The notes: generated from the sequence alone by a model not told the origin. DNA of 64,000 nucleotides from Ferribacterium limneticum (GCF_020510625.1 NZ_CP075191.1:1774001-1838000), one strand, 5' to 3'. Numbered from the stretch's first letter, positions 27,476 through 37,237 are shown. Numbers and translations: made by a program.

Positions 27476-29242
27476 TCAGTTCAGTTTCTTGCGTAGTTGA
27501 ATGCCGGAAAAGCCCAACGTGGCGTCGTCGCCTGCGCCGATAAGGCGTAGTGTATCGCCACGGCTGGTGCCTAGGCCAGCGGTAACCACTTCGTTGTCGG
27601 ATACCGGCTGGAAGGCGATGCGTAGCAGCAGGTCGGGTACCTCGGGAAAATGTGCCTCGCCAATCAGGATTCCGTGGTCTTCCTTGAGCAGAAGCCTGTC
27701 TGGCGATGGTCCGTCAATCTTGCCGACAATTTCGTAGTGACCGAGATTTTGCAGGAAAGGCTCAGGAATGAGCGATGGTTTTAGTTTTTCACCGAAGATC
27801 AGTGATTCGTCGCCGATTCTTCCGACGATTATCTGACGCCCATCAGCTTCAGCCATTGATAGATGAATGTCCTCGAAAGCGCCGACGCGCACCGGCAACA
27901 TGCCGAACACTTTGTATTTGATGGTCAGCAGGCCGTCTTCGTGCGGTACCAGGCGGAATTGGTGGCCGGCCGCATCGACGTCGATCTGGCCGGATTTTGT
28001 GCTGATTCTGGCCAGTCCGACCATGGTGTCGAAATGACCATCGAACTGGCGTAATTCTTCGGGGGTTGGTGAGCGTTCAGCGGCGCGAACTGGGAGGGCA
28101 GGATTCTGGCGAATGCCGGTTTTTGCTTCCAGCATCAGGCGCAGGGCTTCGGCGGCAATTTTCGAGACGGCGACATGCGAGGTGGCCGAATTGGAAAGGA
28201 CAACTACGCCCAGTTTGTGCTCCGGCAAAATCGCCATCATGCTGTGCGAATCGGGTAGCGAGCCGCCATGACTAGCGACCGGGCCGCCGCCGGGAATGTC
28301 GATGCCGCTCATCATCCAGCCAAGACCGACGTATTGCTTGAAGGTTAGTGGGAAATCCTTGTTCTGGATGCGGACCATCTCGTGCAAGGAGGCTGCCGAC
28401 AGCAGTTGCTGATTGCCCACTCTGCCCTCGGCAAACTGCATTTTCAGGAACTGGCTGAGGTCGACGACATTGCTCAGTAGGTTGGCGGCGGGCATGTCGC
28501 GTAACGAGAAAACCTCGCTTTCCTTGTTGCGGTCATAGGCTTTGGCGATCGGGCGTTGAGCGAAACTGCTCTGGGGCATGTCCAGTGGCAGGAAGAAATG
28601 CTCACGCATGTAAGTGTCGAAGGCTTGGCCGCTGACTTTCTGTATAGCGGCGCCAAGTAGCGCCATGCCAAGATTGGAATAGGAAAAAACGTAGTTGGGC
28701 GGAAAGGCGAGATGTTCGTCGTGAATGGCCTCAACCACAGAGTCAAAACGGTCAGGTTCGCGTACAAAGAGACCGCGCAGGAAGTTCGATGGCAGTCCGG
28801 AGTGATGGCACATAATGTTGCGCGGCGTAACCGGGGCGGCATTCGGAAAGCGGCTCTTGATCGAGAATTCGGGCAGCGCGGCCGCCAAGGGGCGGTCGAT
28901 GTCGAGTTTGCCCTGTTCGGCGAGTTGCATGGCGGCAGCTGCGGTAAATACCTTGGCGATGGAGCCGGCCCGATAGACCGTTTCTGGCGTAGCCGGGGTC
29001 TTGTTTTCCAGGTCGGCATAACCGAAGCCTTGCTGCCAGATCACCTGTTGGTTATCGACCAAAGCGATACTGATTCCAGTGATCTCGTTTTGGACCATTT
29101 CGCGGTCGACCAGCCAGGTGAGGTATTTCTGCGTGTGGTCATAGTTGCCGCGAACATCGCTCGGCGGAACGGGGGGAGGCGTGGCGCAGCCGCAGAGCAA
29201 AAAAACGGCACCGGCGATGAGCGGGGCAAGGCGGTTGATCAT
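27476..29242 (-). CDS. Lipoprotein serine hydrolase of the class C beta-lactamase family
   Basis: A 588-residue envelope protein with a lipoprotein signal (LIAGAVFLLCGC, lipid Cys19) and a serine beta-lactamase/transpeptidase-like domain: SxxK at Ser94-Lys97 (AGSIAKVF), Tyr-x-Asn at 188-190 (SYSNLG) and HGG (ASHGGSLPDSH) in place of KTG. A C-terminal extension of about 200 residues, rich in strands, follows. Relatives act as esterases, D-aminopeptidases or transacylases rather than true beta-lactamases. It is directly followed by an acyl carrier protein gene, an unusual partner for a periplasmic enzyme. Confidence 0.85.
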   Translation of the reverse strand: MINRLAPLIAGAVFLLCGCATPPPVPPSDVRGNYDHTQKYLTWLVDREMVQNEITGISIALVDNQQVIWQQGFGYADLENKTPATPETVYRAGSIAKVFTAAAAMQLAEQGKLDIDRPLAAALPEFSIKSRFPNAAPVTPRNIMCHHSGLPSNFLRGLFVREPDRFDSVVEAIHDEHLAFPPNYVFSYSNLGMALLGAAIQKVSGQAFDTYMREHFFLPLDMPQSSFAQRPIAKAYDRNKESEVFSLRDMPAANLLSNVVDLSQFLKMQFAEGRVGNQQLLSAASLHEMVRIQNKDFPLTFKQYVGLGWMMSGIDIPGGGPVASHGGSLPDSHSMMAILPEHKLGVVVLSNSATSHVAVSKIAAEALRLMLEAKTGIRQNPALPVRAAERSPTPEELRQFDGHFDTMVGLARISTKSGQIDVDAAGHQFRLVPHEDGLLTIKYKVFGMLPVRVGAFEDIHLSMAEADGRQIIVGRIGDESLIFGEKLKPSLIPEPFLQNLGHYEIVGKIDGPSPDRLLLKEDHGILIGEAHFPEVPDLLLRIAFQPVSDNEVVTAGLGTSRGDTLRLIGAGDDATLGFSGIQLRKKLN

Positions 29243-29308
29243 GGGGAAATGCTTTCGCGGCTATGGCAATGGATTATAAACAGATAGCACTGTTGGCCTT
29301 TCGGGAAA

Positions 29309-29333
29309 ATAGCTGACAAATTCAGTCGAGTAT
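29309..29333 (+). promoter_or_regulatory. IscR type 1 binding site on the cysE promoter
   Basis: A 25-base site beginning ATAGCTGAC and ending AGTCGAGTAT matches the E. coli IscR type 1 consensus (ATASYYGACT...AGTCRRSTAT) at all but one defined position. It overlaps a promoter CTGACA (29313-29318) - 17 bases - TAAAAT (29336-29341), so holo-IscR bound there would repress cysE. Confidence 0.78.
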
Positions 29334-29372
29334 TCTAAAATTGCCCTCCTTTGAATAGGGAGATCAGGCTTC

Positions 29373-30122
29373 ATGTTCCGGCATTTGCGTGAGGACATCC
29401 GTGCGGTTTTCGACCGCGATCCGGCGGCCCGCTCGTTCTGGGAGGTGCTGACCTGCTACCCCGGTATCCACGCCCTGATCATGCATCGTCTGGCTCACTG
29501 GCTGTGGGGGCATCGCCTGCGCTGGTTGGCGCGTTTTACGGCCCACCTGGCGCGTATGCTGACCGGCATCGAAATCCACCCGGGAGCTACGATCGGTCGC
29601 CGTTTTTTTATCGATCACGGCATGGGGGTTGTTATCGGTGAAACGGCCATCATTGGTGACGACGTTACGCTTTACCATGGGGTCACGTTGGGCGGCACCT
29701 CTTGGAACAAGGGCAAACGCCATCCGACATTGGAAGATGGGGTGGTTATCGGCGCTGGTGCCAAGGTGCTCGGCCCGATCACGATCAGTGCTGGCGCCAA
29801 GGTCGGCTCGAATGCCGTGGTAACCAAGCCCGTCCCGGCAGGGGCTACTGCCGTTGGCAACCCGGCGCGAATTATTGATCAGCAAACACGCGAACGCGAG
29901 GCTCAAGCTGAAAAACTGGGCTTCTCCGCCTATGCCGTTGCCCGCGATCAGGATGATCCGCTGGCCAAGGCTATCCACGCGCTGCTTGATCACGCAGCCG
30001 AGACGGATCGTCGTCTTGCTTCTCTGGTCAAGGAGCTTGAGGCGCAAGGCGTCAAGTGTGACGAAGAAGTGCAGCAGGCCGATTCCTTTGATCCGAAATA
30101 CCTGAGCAAAATAGTTGACTAA
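29373..30122 (+). CDS. cysE: Serine O-acetyltransferase
   Basis: Makes O-acetylserine from serine and acetyl-CoA, the committed step of cysteine synthesis. The 249-residue protein has the SAT N-terminal helices ([24 protein letters not shown]) and a left-handed hexapeptide-repeat domain with the catalytic His in [15 protein letters not shown] and the glycine-rich loop [13 protein letters not shown]. It precedes iscR by 55 bases, as in other isc operons that begin with cysE, linking cysteine supply to the desulfurases downstream. An IscR-type site covers its promoter. Confidence 0.94.
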   Translation: MFRHLREDIRAVFDRDPAARSFWEVLTCYPGIHALIMHRLAHWLWGHRLRWLARFTAHLARMLTGIEIHPGATIGRRFFIDHGMGVVIGETAIIGDDVTLYHGVTLGGTSWNKGKRHPTLEDGVVIGAGAKVLGPITISAGAKVGSNAVVTKPVPAGATAVGNPARIIDQQTREREAQAEKLGFSAYAVARDQDDPLAKAIHALLDHAAETDRRLASLVKELEAQGVKCDEEVQQADSFDPKYLSKIVD

Positions 30123-30135
30123 TTTTCTCTGGTAT
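30111..30135 (+). promoter_or_regulatory. IscR type 1 site, upstream of the pair before iscR
   Basis: A 25-base site starting ATAGTTGACTAATTT (all 15 positions fit the type 1 consensus) and ending GGTAT; about 22 of 25 positions agree. It overlaps the last codons and stop of cysE. TTGACT (30115-30120) and TATAGT (30137-30142) 16 bases later could be the iscR promoter. Confidence 0.62.
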
Positions 30136-30137
30136 AT

Positions 30138-30162
30138 ATAGTTGACCATAATACTAGGTTAT
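30138..30162 (+). promoter_or_regulatory. IscR type 1 site, downstream of the pair before iscR
   Basis: Starts ATAGTTGACC and ends AGGTTAT, about 21 of 25 positions fitting the type 1 consensus, 27 bases downstream of the first site and 15 bases before the iscR start. Two adjacent type 1 sites ahead of iscR resemble the arrangement at the E. coli iscR promoter. Confidence 0.62.
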
Positions 30163-30177
30163 TAGCAGGAGTTCGGA

Positions 30178-30681
30178 ATGCGTTTAACGACCAAAGGACG
30201 TTTTGCCGTAACGGCCATGATGGATCTCGCCTTGCGTGGTGAGGACGGGCCGGTTGCGCTGGCCAGCATCAGCGAGCGGCAGAAGATATCGCTGTCTTAC
30301 TTGGAGCAGTTGTTCGGCAAGCTGCGCCGCCACAAGTTGGTTGATAGTGTGCGTGGTCCTGGCGGCGGCTACTGCATTGCCCGGCCGCTCGAGCTGGTGC
30401 AGGTGGCCGATATCATCCGCGCTGTCGATGAGCAACTCGACGCCACGCAGTGCGGGGGGCGCGAGAATTGCCACGACGAACATCGTTGCATGACGCATGA
30501 CCTGTGGACGACGTTGAATATAAAGATGTTCGAGTACCTTTCTTCGGTGACGCTGGCTGATTTGGTTGCCTGCGAGAAGCAAAAGCGCACTCCCGCTACC
30601 ATTGCGCTCGAAGACAAGCGCCGCCTCGGTCCGCAGCCGCGTGGTCGTGCTGGGAGTGAAAAGATCCCTGCTGCTATCTGA
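30178..30681 (+). CDS. iscR: Fe-S cluster assembly regulator IscR
   Basis: A 167-residue Rrf2-family regulator that senses Fe-S status through a 2Fe-2S cluster. It has the winged helix (MRLTTKGRFAVTAMMDLAL, ISLSYLEQLFGKLR) and the cluster ligands Cys92, Cys98, Cys104 (QCGGRENCHDEHRC) with His107, at the same positions as in E. coli. The C-terminus is slightly longer. It is the second gene of the cysE-isc unit and is preceded by two IscR-type sites, implying autoregulation. Confidence 0.97.
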   Translation: MRLTTKGRFAVTAMMDLALRGEDGPVALASISERQKISLSYLEQLFGKLRRHKLVDSVRGPGGGYCIARPLELVQVADIIRAVDEQLDATQCGGRENCHDEHRCMTHDLWTTLNIKMFEYLSSVTLADLVACEKQKRTPATIALEDKRRLGPQPRGRAGSEKIPAAI

Positions 30682-30689
30682 CCTCCATC

Positions 30690-31847
30690 ATGTTTCGCCC
30701 TGTCTATCTCGACCACAACGCCACGACGCCGCTCGATCCTGCGGTGTTGGCAGCGATGTTGCCCTGGCTGGAAAGTCAGTACGGTAATGCGTCGAGTCGC
30801 CACGAGTATGGCCGGCGGGCCAGGCAGGCGATTGATGAGGCACGGCAAAGAGTTGCCGCGTCAGTTAACGCCCACCCGACGGAAGTGGTTTTTACCAGCG
30901 GTGGCAGCGAGGCCAATAACCTGTTCCTGAAGGGGGCTGCGGCCAGCCTCAAGCCCGGCATACTCGCCGTCAGTGCCATTGAGCATCCCTGTGTGCTCAA
31001 GCCGGCGGCCCAACTGGCAAAGCAGGGCTGGCAGGTCAAACATATTGCGGTCGATGGTGCCGGAAGAGTCAACGCCGAGGATTACGCAGAAGCCATGCTG
31101 GCTAGGCCAAAGTTGGTATCGGTGATGCTCGCCAACAACGAAACCGGTGTTGTGCAGGATGTCGCCGCGCTGGCAAGCTCGGCAAAGAGCGCTGGCTGCT
31201 GGTTTCATACCGATGCTGTACAGGCGCTGGGTAAGCTGGATATCGACTTTCGCGCCCTGAGCGTGGCTGGCGTGCATGCCATGACATTGTCAGCCCACAA
31301 GGCCTGTGGCCCGAAAGGGGCGGCGGCGCTGGTTCTCGACAAGCGTGTCGAATTGCAGCCGCTGATTGCCGGTGGTGGCCATGAGCGAGGCTTGCGTTCC
31401 GGCACTGAAAATGTGCCGGCAATCGTCGGATTTGGCTTTGCAGCGGAACTTGCAGCGAATCGTGTTGCCGAATTGTCGGCTCGCTTGCGGGTCATGCAGG
31501 CGAAGCTGGAAGCAGGGCTGGTTGGTTTGGGTGCCCGGGTCTTTGCGACAGATGCGATGCGTTTGCCGAATACCAGCTATTTCGCCTTTCCGGACATCGA
31601 TGGCGAAACGCTGGTCGGCAAGCTGGACCGCGAAGGATTTGCCGTGGCCAGCGGCGCGGCGTGTTCCAGTGCCAATCCGGAGCCATCGCATGTCTTGCGG
31701 GCAATGGGTGTGGCGCCGGAAATCTCCCGCGGGGCAATACGTGTCAGCCTCGGGGCAAGTAACACTGAAGCTGAAATTGAACAATTCATCAACGCCTTGC
31801 AGGCTACAGTCGGACGCCTGCAGGGACTGACGGCGATGGCTGTCTGA
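30690..31847 (+). CDS. Second cysteine desulfurase, NifS/IscS-like
   Basis: A 385-residue PLP enzyme that releases sulfur from cysteine. It has the PLP lysine Lys204 ([11 protein letters not shown]) and active-site Cys325 on a loop ([14 protein letters not shown]), so it looks active and of class I. It is about as long as IscS but clearly diverged; it starts [16 protein letters not shown]. It lies between iscR and iscS, where E. coli has nothing, and probably arose by duplication. It could supply sulfur to a different acceptor. Confidence 0.92.
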   Translation: MFRPVYLDHNATTPLDPAVLAAMLPWLESQYGNASSRHEYGRRARQAIDEARQRVAASVNAHPTEVVFTSGGSEANNLFLKGAAASLKPGILAVSAIEHPCVLKPAAQLAKQGWQVKHIAVDGAGRVNAEDYAEAMLARPKLVSVMLANNETGVVQDVAALASSAKSAGCWFHTDAVQALGKLDIDFRALSVAGVHAMTLSAHKACGPKGAAALVLDKRVELQPLIAGGGHERGLRSGTENVPAIVGFGFAAELAANRVAELSARLRVMQAKLEAGLVGLGARVFATDAMRLPNTSYFAFPDIDGETLVGKLDREGFAVASGAACSSANPEPSHVLRAMGVAPEISRGAIRVSLGASNTEAEIEQFINALQATVGRLQGLTAMAV

Positions 31848-31872
31848 ACAACCCGACTTAGCGAGAATGACG

Positions 31873-33084
31873 ATGAAACTCCCCATCTACCTTGATTACT
31901 CGGCAACCACCCCGGTCGACCCCCGTGTCGCCGAAAAAATGATTCCCTACCTCTGTGAGCATTTCGGCAATCCGGCCTCTCGTTCGCACAGCTTCGGCTG
32001 GGTGGCCGATGCCGCGGTCGAAGAAGCTCGCGAGCAGGTCGCTGCGCTGGTCAATGCGGACCCCAAGGAAATCGTCTGGACCTCCGGTGCTACCGAATCC
32101 AATAACCTCGCTATCAAGGGTGCCGCCAATTTTTACGCTGGCACCAAGGGTAAGCACATCATTACGGTGAAGACCGAGCACAAGGCTGTGCTCGATACCG
32201 TGCGCGAAATGGAACGCCAGGGTTTCGAGGCGACCTACCTCGACGTCAAGGACGACGGCCTGCTCGACCTGGAAGTCTTCAAGGCAGCGATTCGCCCCGA
32301 TACCGTGCTGGTCTCGGTGATGTACGTCAATAATGAAGTCGGCGTCATCCAGCCGATCGCCGAACTCGGTGAAATCTGTCGTGAGAAGGGCATCATCTTC
32401 CACGTCGATGCCGCCCAGGCGACCGGCAAGGTTGATATTGACCTGAGCAAGCTCAAGGTTGATCTGATGAGCTTCTGCGCTCACAAGACCTATGGCCCGA
32501 AGGGTATCGGCGCGTTGTACGTCCGCCGCAAGCCGCGTATTCGTCTCGAGGCACAGATGCACGGTGGCGGTCATGAACGCGGTTTTCGCTCGGGCACGCT
32601 GCCGACGCATCAGATTGTCGGTATGGGCGAATGCTTCCGTTTGGCCAAGGAAGAAATGGTTGAAGAGAACAAGCGCGTTGGCGCACTGCGCGACAAGTTG
32701 CTGAAGGGCTTGCAGGATATCGAGGCCACTTTCGTCAATGGCGACTTGACGCAGCGCGTGGCGCACAATCTCAACATCAGCTTTGCCTATGTTGAAGGTG
32801 AGTCGATGATCATGGCCATCAAGGATCTGGCTGTTTCCTCTGGCTCGGCCTGCACCTCAGCCAGCCTGGAACCTTCCTACGTATTGCGTGCCTTGGGACG
32901 CGATGACGAGTTGGCGCACAGCTCCATCCGTTTTAGCATCGGTCGCTTTACGACTGAAGAAGAAATTGACTATGCAATCAAATTGTTGCATCAGAAAGTT
33001 GGCAAGCTACGCGAACTTTCACCGCTATGGGAAATGTACAAGGACGGTATCGATCTGAGTACCGTTCAGTGGGCTGCGCATTAA
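31873..33084 (+). CDS. iscS: Cysteine desulfurase IscS
   Basis: The main sulfur donor for IscU and tRNA thiolation. The 403-residue protein starts [20 protein letters not shown] exactly like E. coli IscS, which decides the start (an in-frame ATG two codons upstream is possible). The PLP lysine is Lys205 ([10 protein letters not shown]) and the sulfur-carrying Cys327 lies in [14 protein letters not shown]. It follows the second desulfurase by 25 bases. The 87 bases before iscU hold an inverted repeat. Confidence 0.97.
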   Translation: MKLPIYLDYSATTPVDPRVAEKMIPYLCEHFGNPASRSHSFGWVADAAVEEAREQVAALVNADPKEIVWTSGATESNNLAIKGAANFYAGTKGKHIITVKTEHKAVLDTVREMERQGFEATYLDVKDDGLLDLEVFKAAIRPDTVLVSVMYVNNEVGVIQPIAELGEICREKGIIFHVDAAQATGKVDIDLSKLKVDLMSFCAHKTYGPKGIGALYVRRKPRIRLEAQMHGGGHERGFRSGTLPTHQIVGMGECFRLAKEEMVEENKRVGALRDKLLKGLQDIEATFVNGDLTQRVAHNLNISFAYVEGESMIMAIKDLAVSSGSACTSASLEPSYVLRALGRDDELAHSSIRFSIGRFTTEEEIDYAIKLLHQKVGKLRELSPLWEMYKDGIDLSTVQWAAH

Positions 33085-33098
33085 GTTGCCAGCTGCTG

Positions 33099-33152
33099 GT
33101 TACTGGTTGTTAGCAGGCTTTTGCTAGCGACTAATAACGAACAACTAATAAC
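33099..33152 (+). repeat. Imperfect inverted repeat between iscS and iscU
   Basis: GTTACTGGTTGTT (33099-33111) pairs 11 of 13 with AACAACTAATAAC (33140-33152) and encloses a smaller TAGCA/TGCTA hairpin. ACTAATAAC also occurs twice (33130, 33144). There is no T tract, so it is more likely an mRNA processing or stability element than a terminator. Confidence 0.5.
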
Positions 33153-33171
33153 TGAATTTTGGAGAAACAAC

Positions 33172-33555
33172 ATGAGCTATAGCGTAAAAGTCATTGATCA
33201 CTATGAGAATCCGCGTAACGTCGGTTCGTTTGGCAAGGAAGACGATGGCGTTGGTACCGGCATGGTGGGCGCTCCGGCCTGCGGCGACGTGATGAAGCTG
33301 CAGATCAAGGTCAACAAGTCTGGCGTGATCGAAGATGCCAAGTTCAAGACCTACGGTTGCGGCTCGGCGATCGCTTCGTCGTCGCTGGTCACCGAGTGGG
33401 TCAAGGGCAAGACCGTTGATCAGGCCCTGGCGATCAAAAACACTGAAATTGCCGAAGAGCTGGCGCTGCCGCCGGTTAAAATTCACTGTTCGATTCTGGC
33501 CGAGGATGCCATCAAGGCAGCTGTGGCGGATTACAAGAAAAAGCACGGAGAATAA
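33172..33555 (+). CDS. iscU: Fe-S cluster scaffold IscU
   Basis: A 127-residue scaffold on which the cluster is built. The three cysteines are in PACGD (Cys37), YGCGSA (Cys63) and IHCSILAED (Cys106), with the HscA-recognised LPPVK motif before the last. The start at 33172 ([16 protein letters not shown]) has GGAGAAACAAC before it and matches the family; an upstream in-frame start at 33121 would lie inside the inverted repeat region. Fourth gene of the isc genes proper. Confidence 0.97.
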   Translation: MSYSVKVIDHYENPRNVGSFGKEDDGVGTGMVGAPACGDVMKLQIKVNKSGVIEDAKFKTYGCGSAIASSSLVTEWVKGKTVDQALAIKNTEIAEELALPPVKIHCSILAEDAIKAAVADYKKKHGE

Positions 33556-33557
33556 GC

Positions 33558-33881
33558 ATGGGCGTCACCTTGAGCGACACGGCGGCAAAGCACGTCGCCA
33601 ACTTCCTGACCAAGCGGGGCAAGGGTATCGGCTTGCGCCTCGGCGTGCGGACCAGCGGCTGTTCCGGCATGGCGTACAAGCTGGAATTTGTCGATGAGGT
33701 GAATGAAGACGATCTCGTTTTCGAAACTGCCGGCGTCAAGGTCATTGTTGATGCGAAGAGCCTGCCGTATCTGGACGGAATGGAACTGGATTTCGCCCGC
33801 GAAGGTTTGAACGAAGGTTTCAAGTTCAACAATCCGAACGTCAAGGATCAGTGCGGCTGCGGCGAATCGTTTAACGTCTGA
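33558..33881 (+). CDS. iscA: Fe-S cluster assembly protein IscA
   Basis: A 107-residue A-type carrier with the three ligands Cys35 (TSGCSGMAY) and Cys99/Cys101 (CGCGESF). It transfers clusters or iron to target proteins. It starts two bases after iscU and shares one base with the hscB start (TGATG), so it is tightly coupled. Confidence 0.96.
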   Translation: MGVTLSDTAAKHVANFLTKRGKGIGLRLGVRTSGCSGMAYKLEFVDEVNEDDLVFETAGVKVIVDAKSLPYLDGMELDFAREGLNEGFKFNNPNVKDQCGCGESFNV

Positions 33882-34408
33882 TGGACCTGCGAGCCGATCA
33901 CTTCTCCTTGTTTGGATTGAACCGTGGTTTCCGGATCGATCTCTCTGACTTGGACTCCCGTTACCGGGATGTCCAGGCGCAGGTTCATCCGGACCGCTTT
34001 GCCAACGCAAGCGATGCAGAGCGCCGGATGTCGATGCAGTGGGCAACACACGCCAACGAGGCTTACCAGACGCTGAAAAAGCCGCTGGAGAGGGCCAAAT
34101 ATTTGTTGCATCTGGCTGATCACGACATTCAGGCGGAAAACAATACCGCCATGCCAGCCGATTTTCTGATGGAACAGATGGAGTGGCGCGAAGCAGTGAT
34201 GGAAGCGCGCAATGGCGGTGATCATCACGAACTCGAACATCTGCACAACCGCCTGCGTGGCGACATCAAGAGTCGCTACGAAGAACTCGCCCAGTTGCTG
34301 GATGATGAGAATGACTACGCCGTGGCGACTGATCGGGTGCGTCGCCTGATGTTTTTGGAAAAACTCCTGTACGAAATCGACGACGCGCTGGCGTCGCTGG
34401 AAGATTAA
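33881..34408 (+). CDS. hscB: Co-chaperone HscB
   Basis: A 175-residue J-protein that brings IscU to HscA. The J-domain has an intact HPD in VHPDRFANAS (about residue 39), followed by helices ending in the IscU-binding C-terminal bundle. It overlaps iscA by one base and precedes hscA by three. The functional HPD contrasts with the degenerate J-like domain at 38404. Confidence 0.95.
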   Translation: MDLRADHFSLFGLNRGFRIDLSDLDSRYRDVQAQVHPDRFANASDAERRMSMQWATHANEAYQTLKKPLERAKYLLHLADHDIQAENNTAMPADFLMEQMEWREAVMEARNGGDHHELEHLHNRLRGDIKSRYEELAQLLDDENDYAVATDRVRRLMFLEKLLYEIDDALASLED

Positions 34409-34411
34409 ATA

Positions 34412-36301
34412 ATGGCACTGTTTCAAATCGCCGAACCGGGCGAATCGGCGGCACCGCACGAGCACAAGCTCGCTATCGGTATTGATCTCGGTACGACCAA
34501 TTCGCTGGTCGCCACCGTGCGCAGCGGCATCGCCGTTTGCCTGAATGACGACCAGGGCCGCCCGCTGCTGCCTTCCGTTGTGCGCTACCACGCTGACGGC
34601 ACGACCGAGGTCGGTTACGACGCGCAGAAAAATCAGGCGGTCGACCCCAAGAACACCATTGTTTCGGTCAAGCGCTTCATGGGGCGGGGCACCAAGGACA
34701 TCGCTCATGTCGAATCGATGCCTTATGACTTCGTTGAGTCACCGGGCATGGTCAAGCTGAAGACCCATACCGGTATCAAGAGCCCGGTTGAAATCTCGGC
34801 TGAAATCCTGAAAACCCTGAAGGCAAGAGCTGAAGCGGGTCTTGGCGGCGATCTGGTCGGCGCCGTGATTACCGTGCCGGCCTATTTCGACGATGCCCAG
34901 CGCCAAGCCACCAAGGATGCTGCCCGCCTGGCTGGCCTCAATGTTCTGCGCCTGCTTAACGAACCGACCGCGGCCGCTATCGCCTACGGACTGGATAACG
35001 GTGCCGAGGGCGTCTATGCGGTCTACGACTTGGGTGGCGGTACTTTTGATATTTCCATTCTCAAGCTGACCAAGGGCGTTTTCGAGGTCATGGCCACCGG
35101 CGGCGATTCGGCGCTGGGTGGCGACGATTTCGACCACCGCATCTACTGCTGGGTCATCGAGCAGGCGAAATTGCAACTGCTCTCACCGGAAGACGCACGT
35201 CGCCTGATGATGCGTTGCCGCGAAGCCAAGGAGTTCCTGACCAACAACCCGGAAGCCCCGATCTCGCTGCGTCTGGCCTCGGGCGAGAACGTCGAGGTCA
35301 AGCTCGACGTCGCCACCTTCGCCCAGATCACCCAGACGCTGATTTCCAAGACCCTGCAGCCGGTCAAGAAAGCCTTGCGCGATGCCGGCCTGCGCGCTGA
35401 GGACATCAAGGGAGTGGTCATGGTTGGCGGCGCGACGCGCATGCCGCAGGTGCAGAAGGCGGTTGGCGATTTCTTCCGCCAGGAACCTTTGACCAATCTC
35501 GACCCTGACAAGGTTGTCGCGCTTGGTGCAGCGACCCAGGCCAATTTGCTGGCCGGCAACAAGACCGGCCGCGACGACTGGCTGTTGCTTGATGTCATCC
35601 CACTGTCGCTCGGCCTCGAAACCATGGGTGGCCTGACCGAGAAGGTCATTCCCCGCAATTCGACCATTCCGACGGCGCGCGCCCAGGAATTCACCACCTT
35701 CAAGGACGGCCAGACGGCGATGGCTATTCATGTCGTGCAGGGCGAGCGCGAAATGATCTCCGACTGCCGTTCATTGGCCCGCTTCGAGCTGCGCGGCATT
35801 CCGCCGATGGTGGCCGGCGCGGCGCGCATTCGGGTCACTTTCCAGGTCGATGCCGATGGTTTGCTGTCGGTCACGGCCCGCGAACAGACGACTGGTGTCG
35901 AATCCAGCATTACCGTCAAGCCGTCTTATGGCCTGTCGGACGACGAGATCGCCGGCATGCTCAAGGATTCTATGGAGCACGCCAAGGATGACGCCATGAC
36001 CCGTGCGCTGAAGGAAGCGCAGGTCGAGGCGCAGCGCATGATCGAGGCGACCGAGGCGGCGCTGGCTGAAGACCCGCATCTGCTCAACGAACCCGAAACG
36101 GCCAAGATCAAGGCGACGATCGCCAAGCTGGCTGAAACGATGGCTGGTGACAATCGCCGCCTGATCAATATCGCCATGGACGACCTTGGGTTCGAAACCC
36201 AGGCCTTTGCCCATCGCCGCATGGATCAGAGTATCAAGAAGGTGTTGTCGGGCCGCAAGGTTGACGACATCAAGGTTGGAGAAGAGGGAGAAAAGGCATG
36301 A
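34412..36301 (+). CDS. hscA: Hsp70-type chaperone HscA
   Basis: A 629-residue specialised Hsp70 that releases clusters from IscU using ATP. It shows the ATPase signatures [27 protein letters not shown] and [14 protein letters not shown], then the substrate-binding domain from about residue 400 and a helical lid. Its last four bases overlap the fdx start (ATGA). Gene order hscB-hscA-fdx-iscX matches E. coli. Confidence 0.97.
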   Translation: MALFQIAEPGESAAPHEHKLAIGIDLGTTNSLVATVRSGIAVCLNDDQGRPLLPSVVRYHADGTTEVGYDAQKNQAVDPKNTIVSVKRFMGRGTKDIAHVESMPYDFVESPGMVKLKTHTGIKSPVEISAEILKTLKARAEAGLGGDLVGAVITVPAYFDDAQRQATKDAARLAGLNVLRLLNEPTAAAIAYGLDNGAEGVYAVYDLGGGTFDISILKLTKGVFEVMATGGDSALGGDDFDHRIYCWVIEQAKLQLLSPEDARRLMMRCREAKEFLTNNPEAPISLRLASGENVEVKLDVATFAQITQTLISKTLQPVKKALRDAGLRAEDIKGVVMVGGATRMPQVQKAVGDFFRQEPLTNLDPDKVVALGAATQANLLAGNKTGRDDWLLLDVIPLSLGLETMGGLTEKVIPRNSTIPTARAQEFTTFKDGQTAMAIHVVQGEREMISDCRSLARFELRGIPPMVAGAARIRVTFQVDADGLLSVTAREQTTGVESSITVKPSYGLSDDEIAGMLKDSMEHAKDDAMTRALKEAQVEAQRMIEATEAALAEDPHLLNEPETAKIKATIAKLAETMAGDNRRLINIAMDDLGFETQAFAHRRMDQSIKKVLSGRKVDDIKVGEEGEKA

Positions 36302-36642
36302 CGCAAATTATCGTGCTGCCGCACGTCGAGCTATGCCCGGATGGTGCCGTGATCGAGGCCGAAGAAGGCAAGTCGATCTGTGAAAATCTGCTGGCCAATG
36401 AGATCGAACTCGACCATGCCTGTGAGATGTCCTGCGCCTGTACGACCTGCCACGTCATCGTGCGTGAAGGTTTCAATTCGCTGGAAGCCGCCGAGGACAT
36501 TGAGGAAGACTTGCTGGACAAGGCCTGGGGGCTGGAGCCTAATTCCCGCTTGGGTTGCCAGGCAATTGTCGGCACCACGCCGCTGACTGTCGAGATCCCG
36601 AAATACAGCATCAACATGGCGAAGGAGGGGCACCGCAAATGA
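36298..36642 (+). CDS. fdx: 2Fe-2S ferredoxin of the Isc system
   Basis: A 114-residue adrenodoxin-type ferredoxin that supplies electrons for cluster assembly. The cluster ligands are Cys42, Cys48, Cys51 ([11 protein letters not shown]) and Cys87 (LGCQAI), identical in position to E. coli Fdx. It overlaps hscA by four bases and iscX by four (ATGA). Confidence 0.96.
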   Translation: MTQIIVLPHVELCPDGAVIEAEEGKSICENLLANEIELDHACEMSCACTTCHVIVREGFNSLEAAEDIEEDLLDKAWGLEPNSRLGCQAIVGTTPLTVEIPKYSINMAKEGHRK

Positions 36643-36833
36643 AATGGACTGACATCAACGATATCGCCATCGAACTGAGCGACGCCCATCCGGACAAGGA
36701 TCCGCTGAAGATCAATTTTGTCGATCTACGTGACTGGGTGATGGCCTTGCCCGGGTTCAACGATGATCCCAAGCATTGCGGCGAAAAGATTCTCGAAGCC
36801 ATCCAGCAGGCCTGGATCGACGAAGTCGCCTGA
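36639..36833 (+). CDS. iscX: IscX, small Isc accessory protein
   Basis: A 64-residue acidic protein, [22 protein letters not shown], that binds IscS and modulates iron delivery. The start overlaps the fdx stop and has AAGGAGGGG upstream. The frame is open further upstream, but only inside fdx. It closes the canonical isc set; small genes of other families continue in the same direction 7 bases later. Confidence 0.95.
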   Translation: MKWTDINDIAIELSDAHPDKDPLKINFVDLRDWVMALPGFNDDPKHCGEKILEAIQQAWIDEVA

Positions 36834-36840
36834 CGCCGCC

Positions 36841-37236
36841 ATGAAATCGCGTGATCTCCCGGGGCGTGGCAGTCAACTCAATGTCCTGGGCGGTCCGCTG
36901 CTGACTTGCAGCGATCAGCCAGTCACCGGCTTTTTTCGCGATGGTTGCTGCAATACCTCGGAAGACGATTTCGGCAGTCACACCGTCTGTGTCGTACTCA
37001 CCGAAGAATTCCTCGCCTATTCCAAGGGGGCAGGTAACGACCTGTCGACACCGCGCCCCGAGTTCGATTTTCCCGGATTGAAGGCAGGCCAGCGCTGGTG
37101 TCTTTGTGCGGCACGCTGGGTTGAGGCCTGGCGTCTAGGCAAGGCGCCGAAAGTCTCCCTGAATTCGACCAATCAGGCCGCCCTCGAAATCGTTCCGCTC
37201 GATCTGCTCAAGCAGCACGCAATCGACTTGCACTGA
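36841..37236 (+). CDS. DUF2237 family protein
   Basis: A 131-residue protein with the family hallmarks: LNVLGGPLLTCS, TGFFRDGCCNTSEDDFGSHTVC, GNDLSTPRPEF and WCLCAARWVEAWRLG. It has six conserved Cys, which suggests metal or cluster binding, but no function is established that I know of. It starts 7 bases after iscX and is followed at one base by the next gene, so it is part of the isc transcript or its extension. Confidence 0.88.
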   Translation: MKSRDLPGRGSQLNVLGGPLLTCSDQPVTGFFRDGCCNTSEDDFGSHTVCVVLTEEFLAYSKGAGNDLSTPRPEFDFPGLKAGQRWCLCAARWVEAWRLGKAPKVSLNSTNQAALEIVPLDLLKQHAIDLH

Positions 37237-37237
37237 G

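Noticed and set aside
36555..36638. Longer IscX starting inside fdx
   Set aside because: The ATG at 36639 has AAGGAGGGG upstream and matches the family start; the extra codons overlap fdx out of frame.
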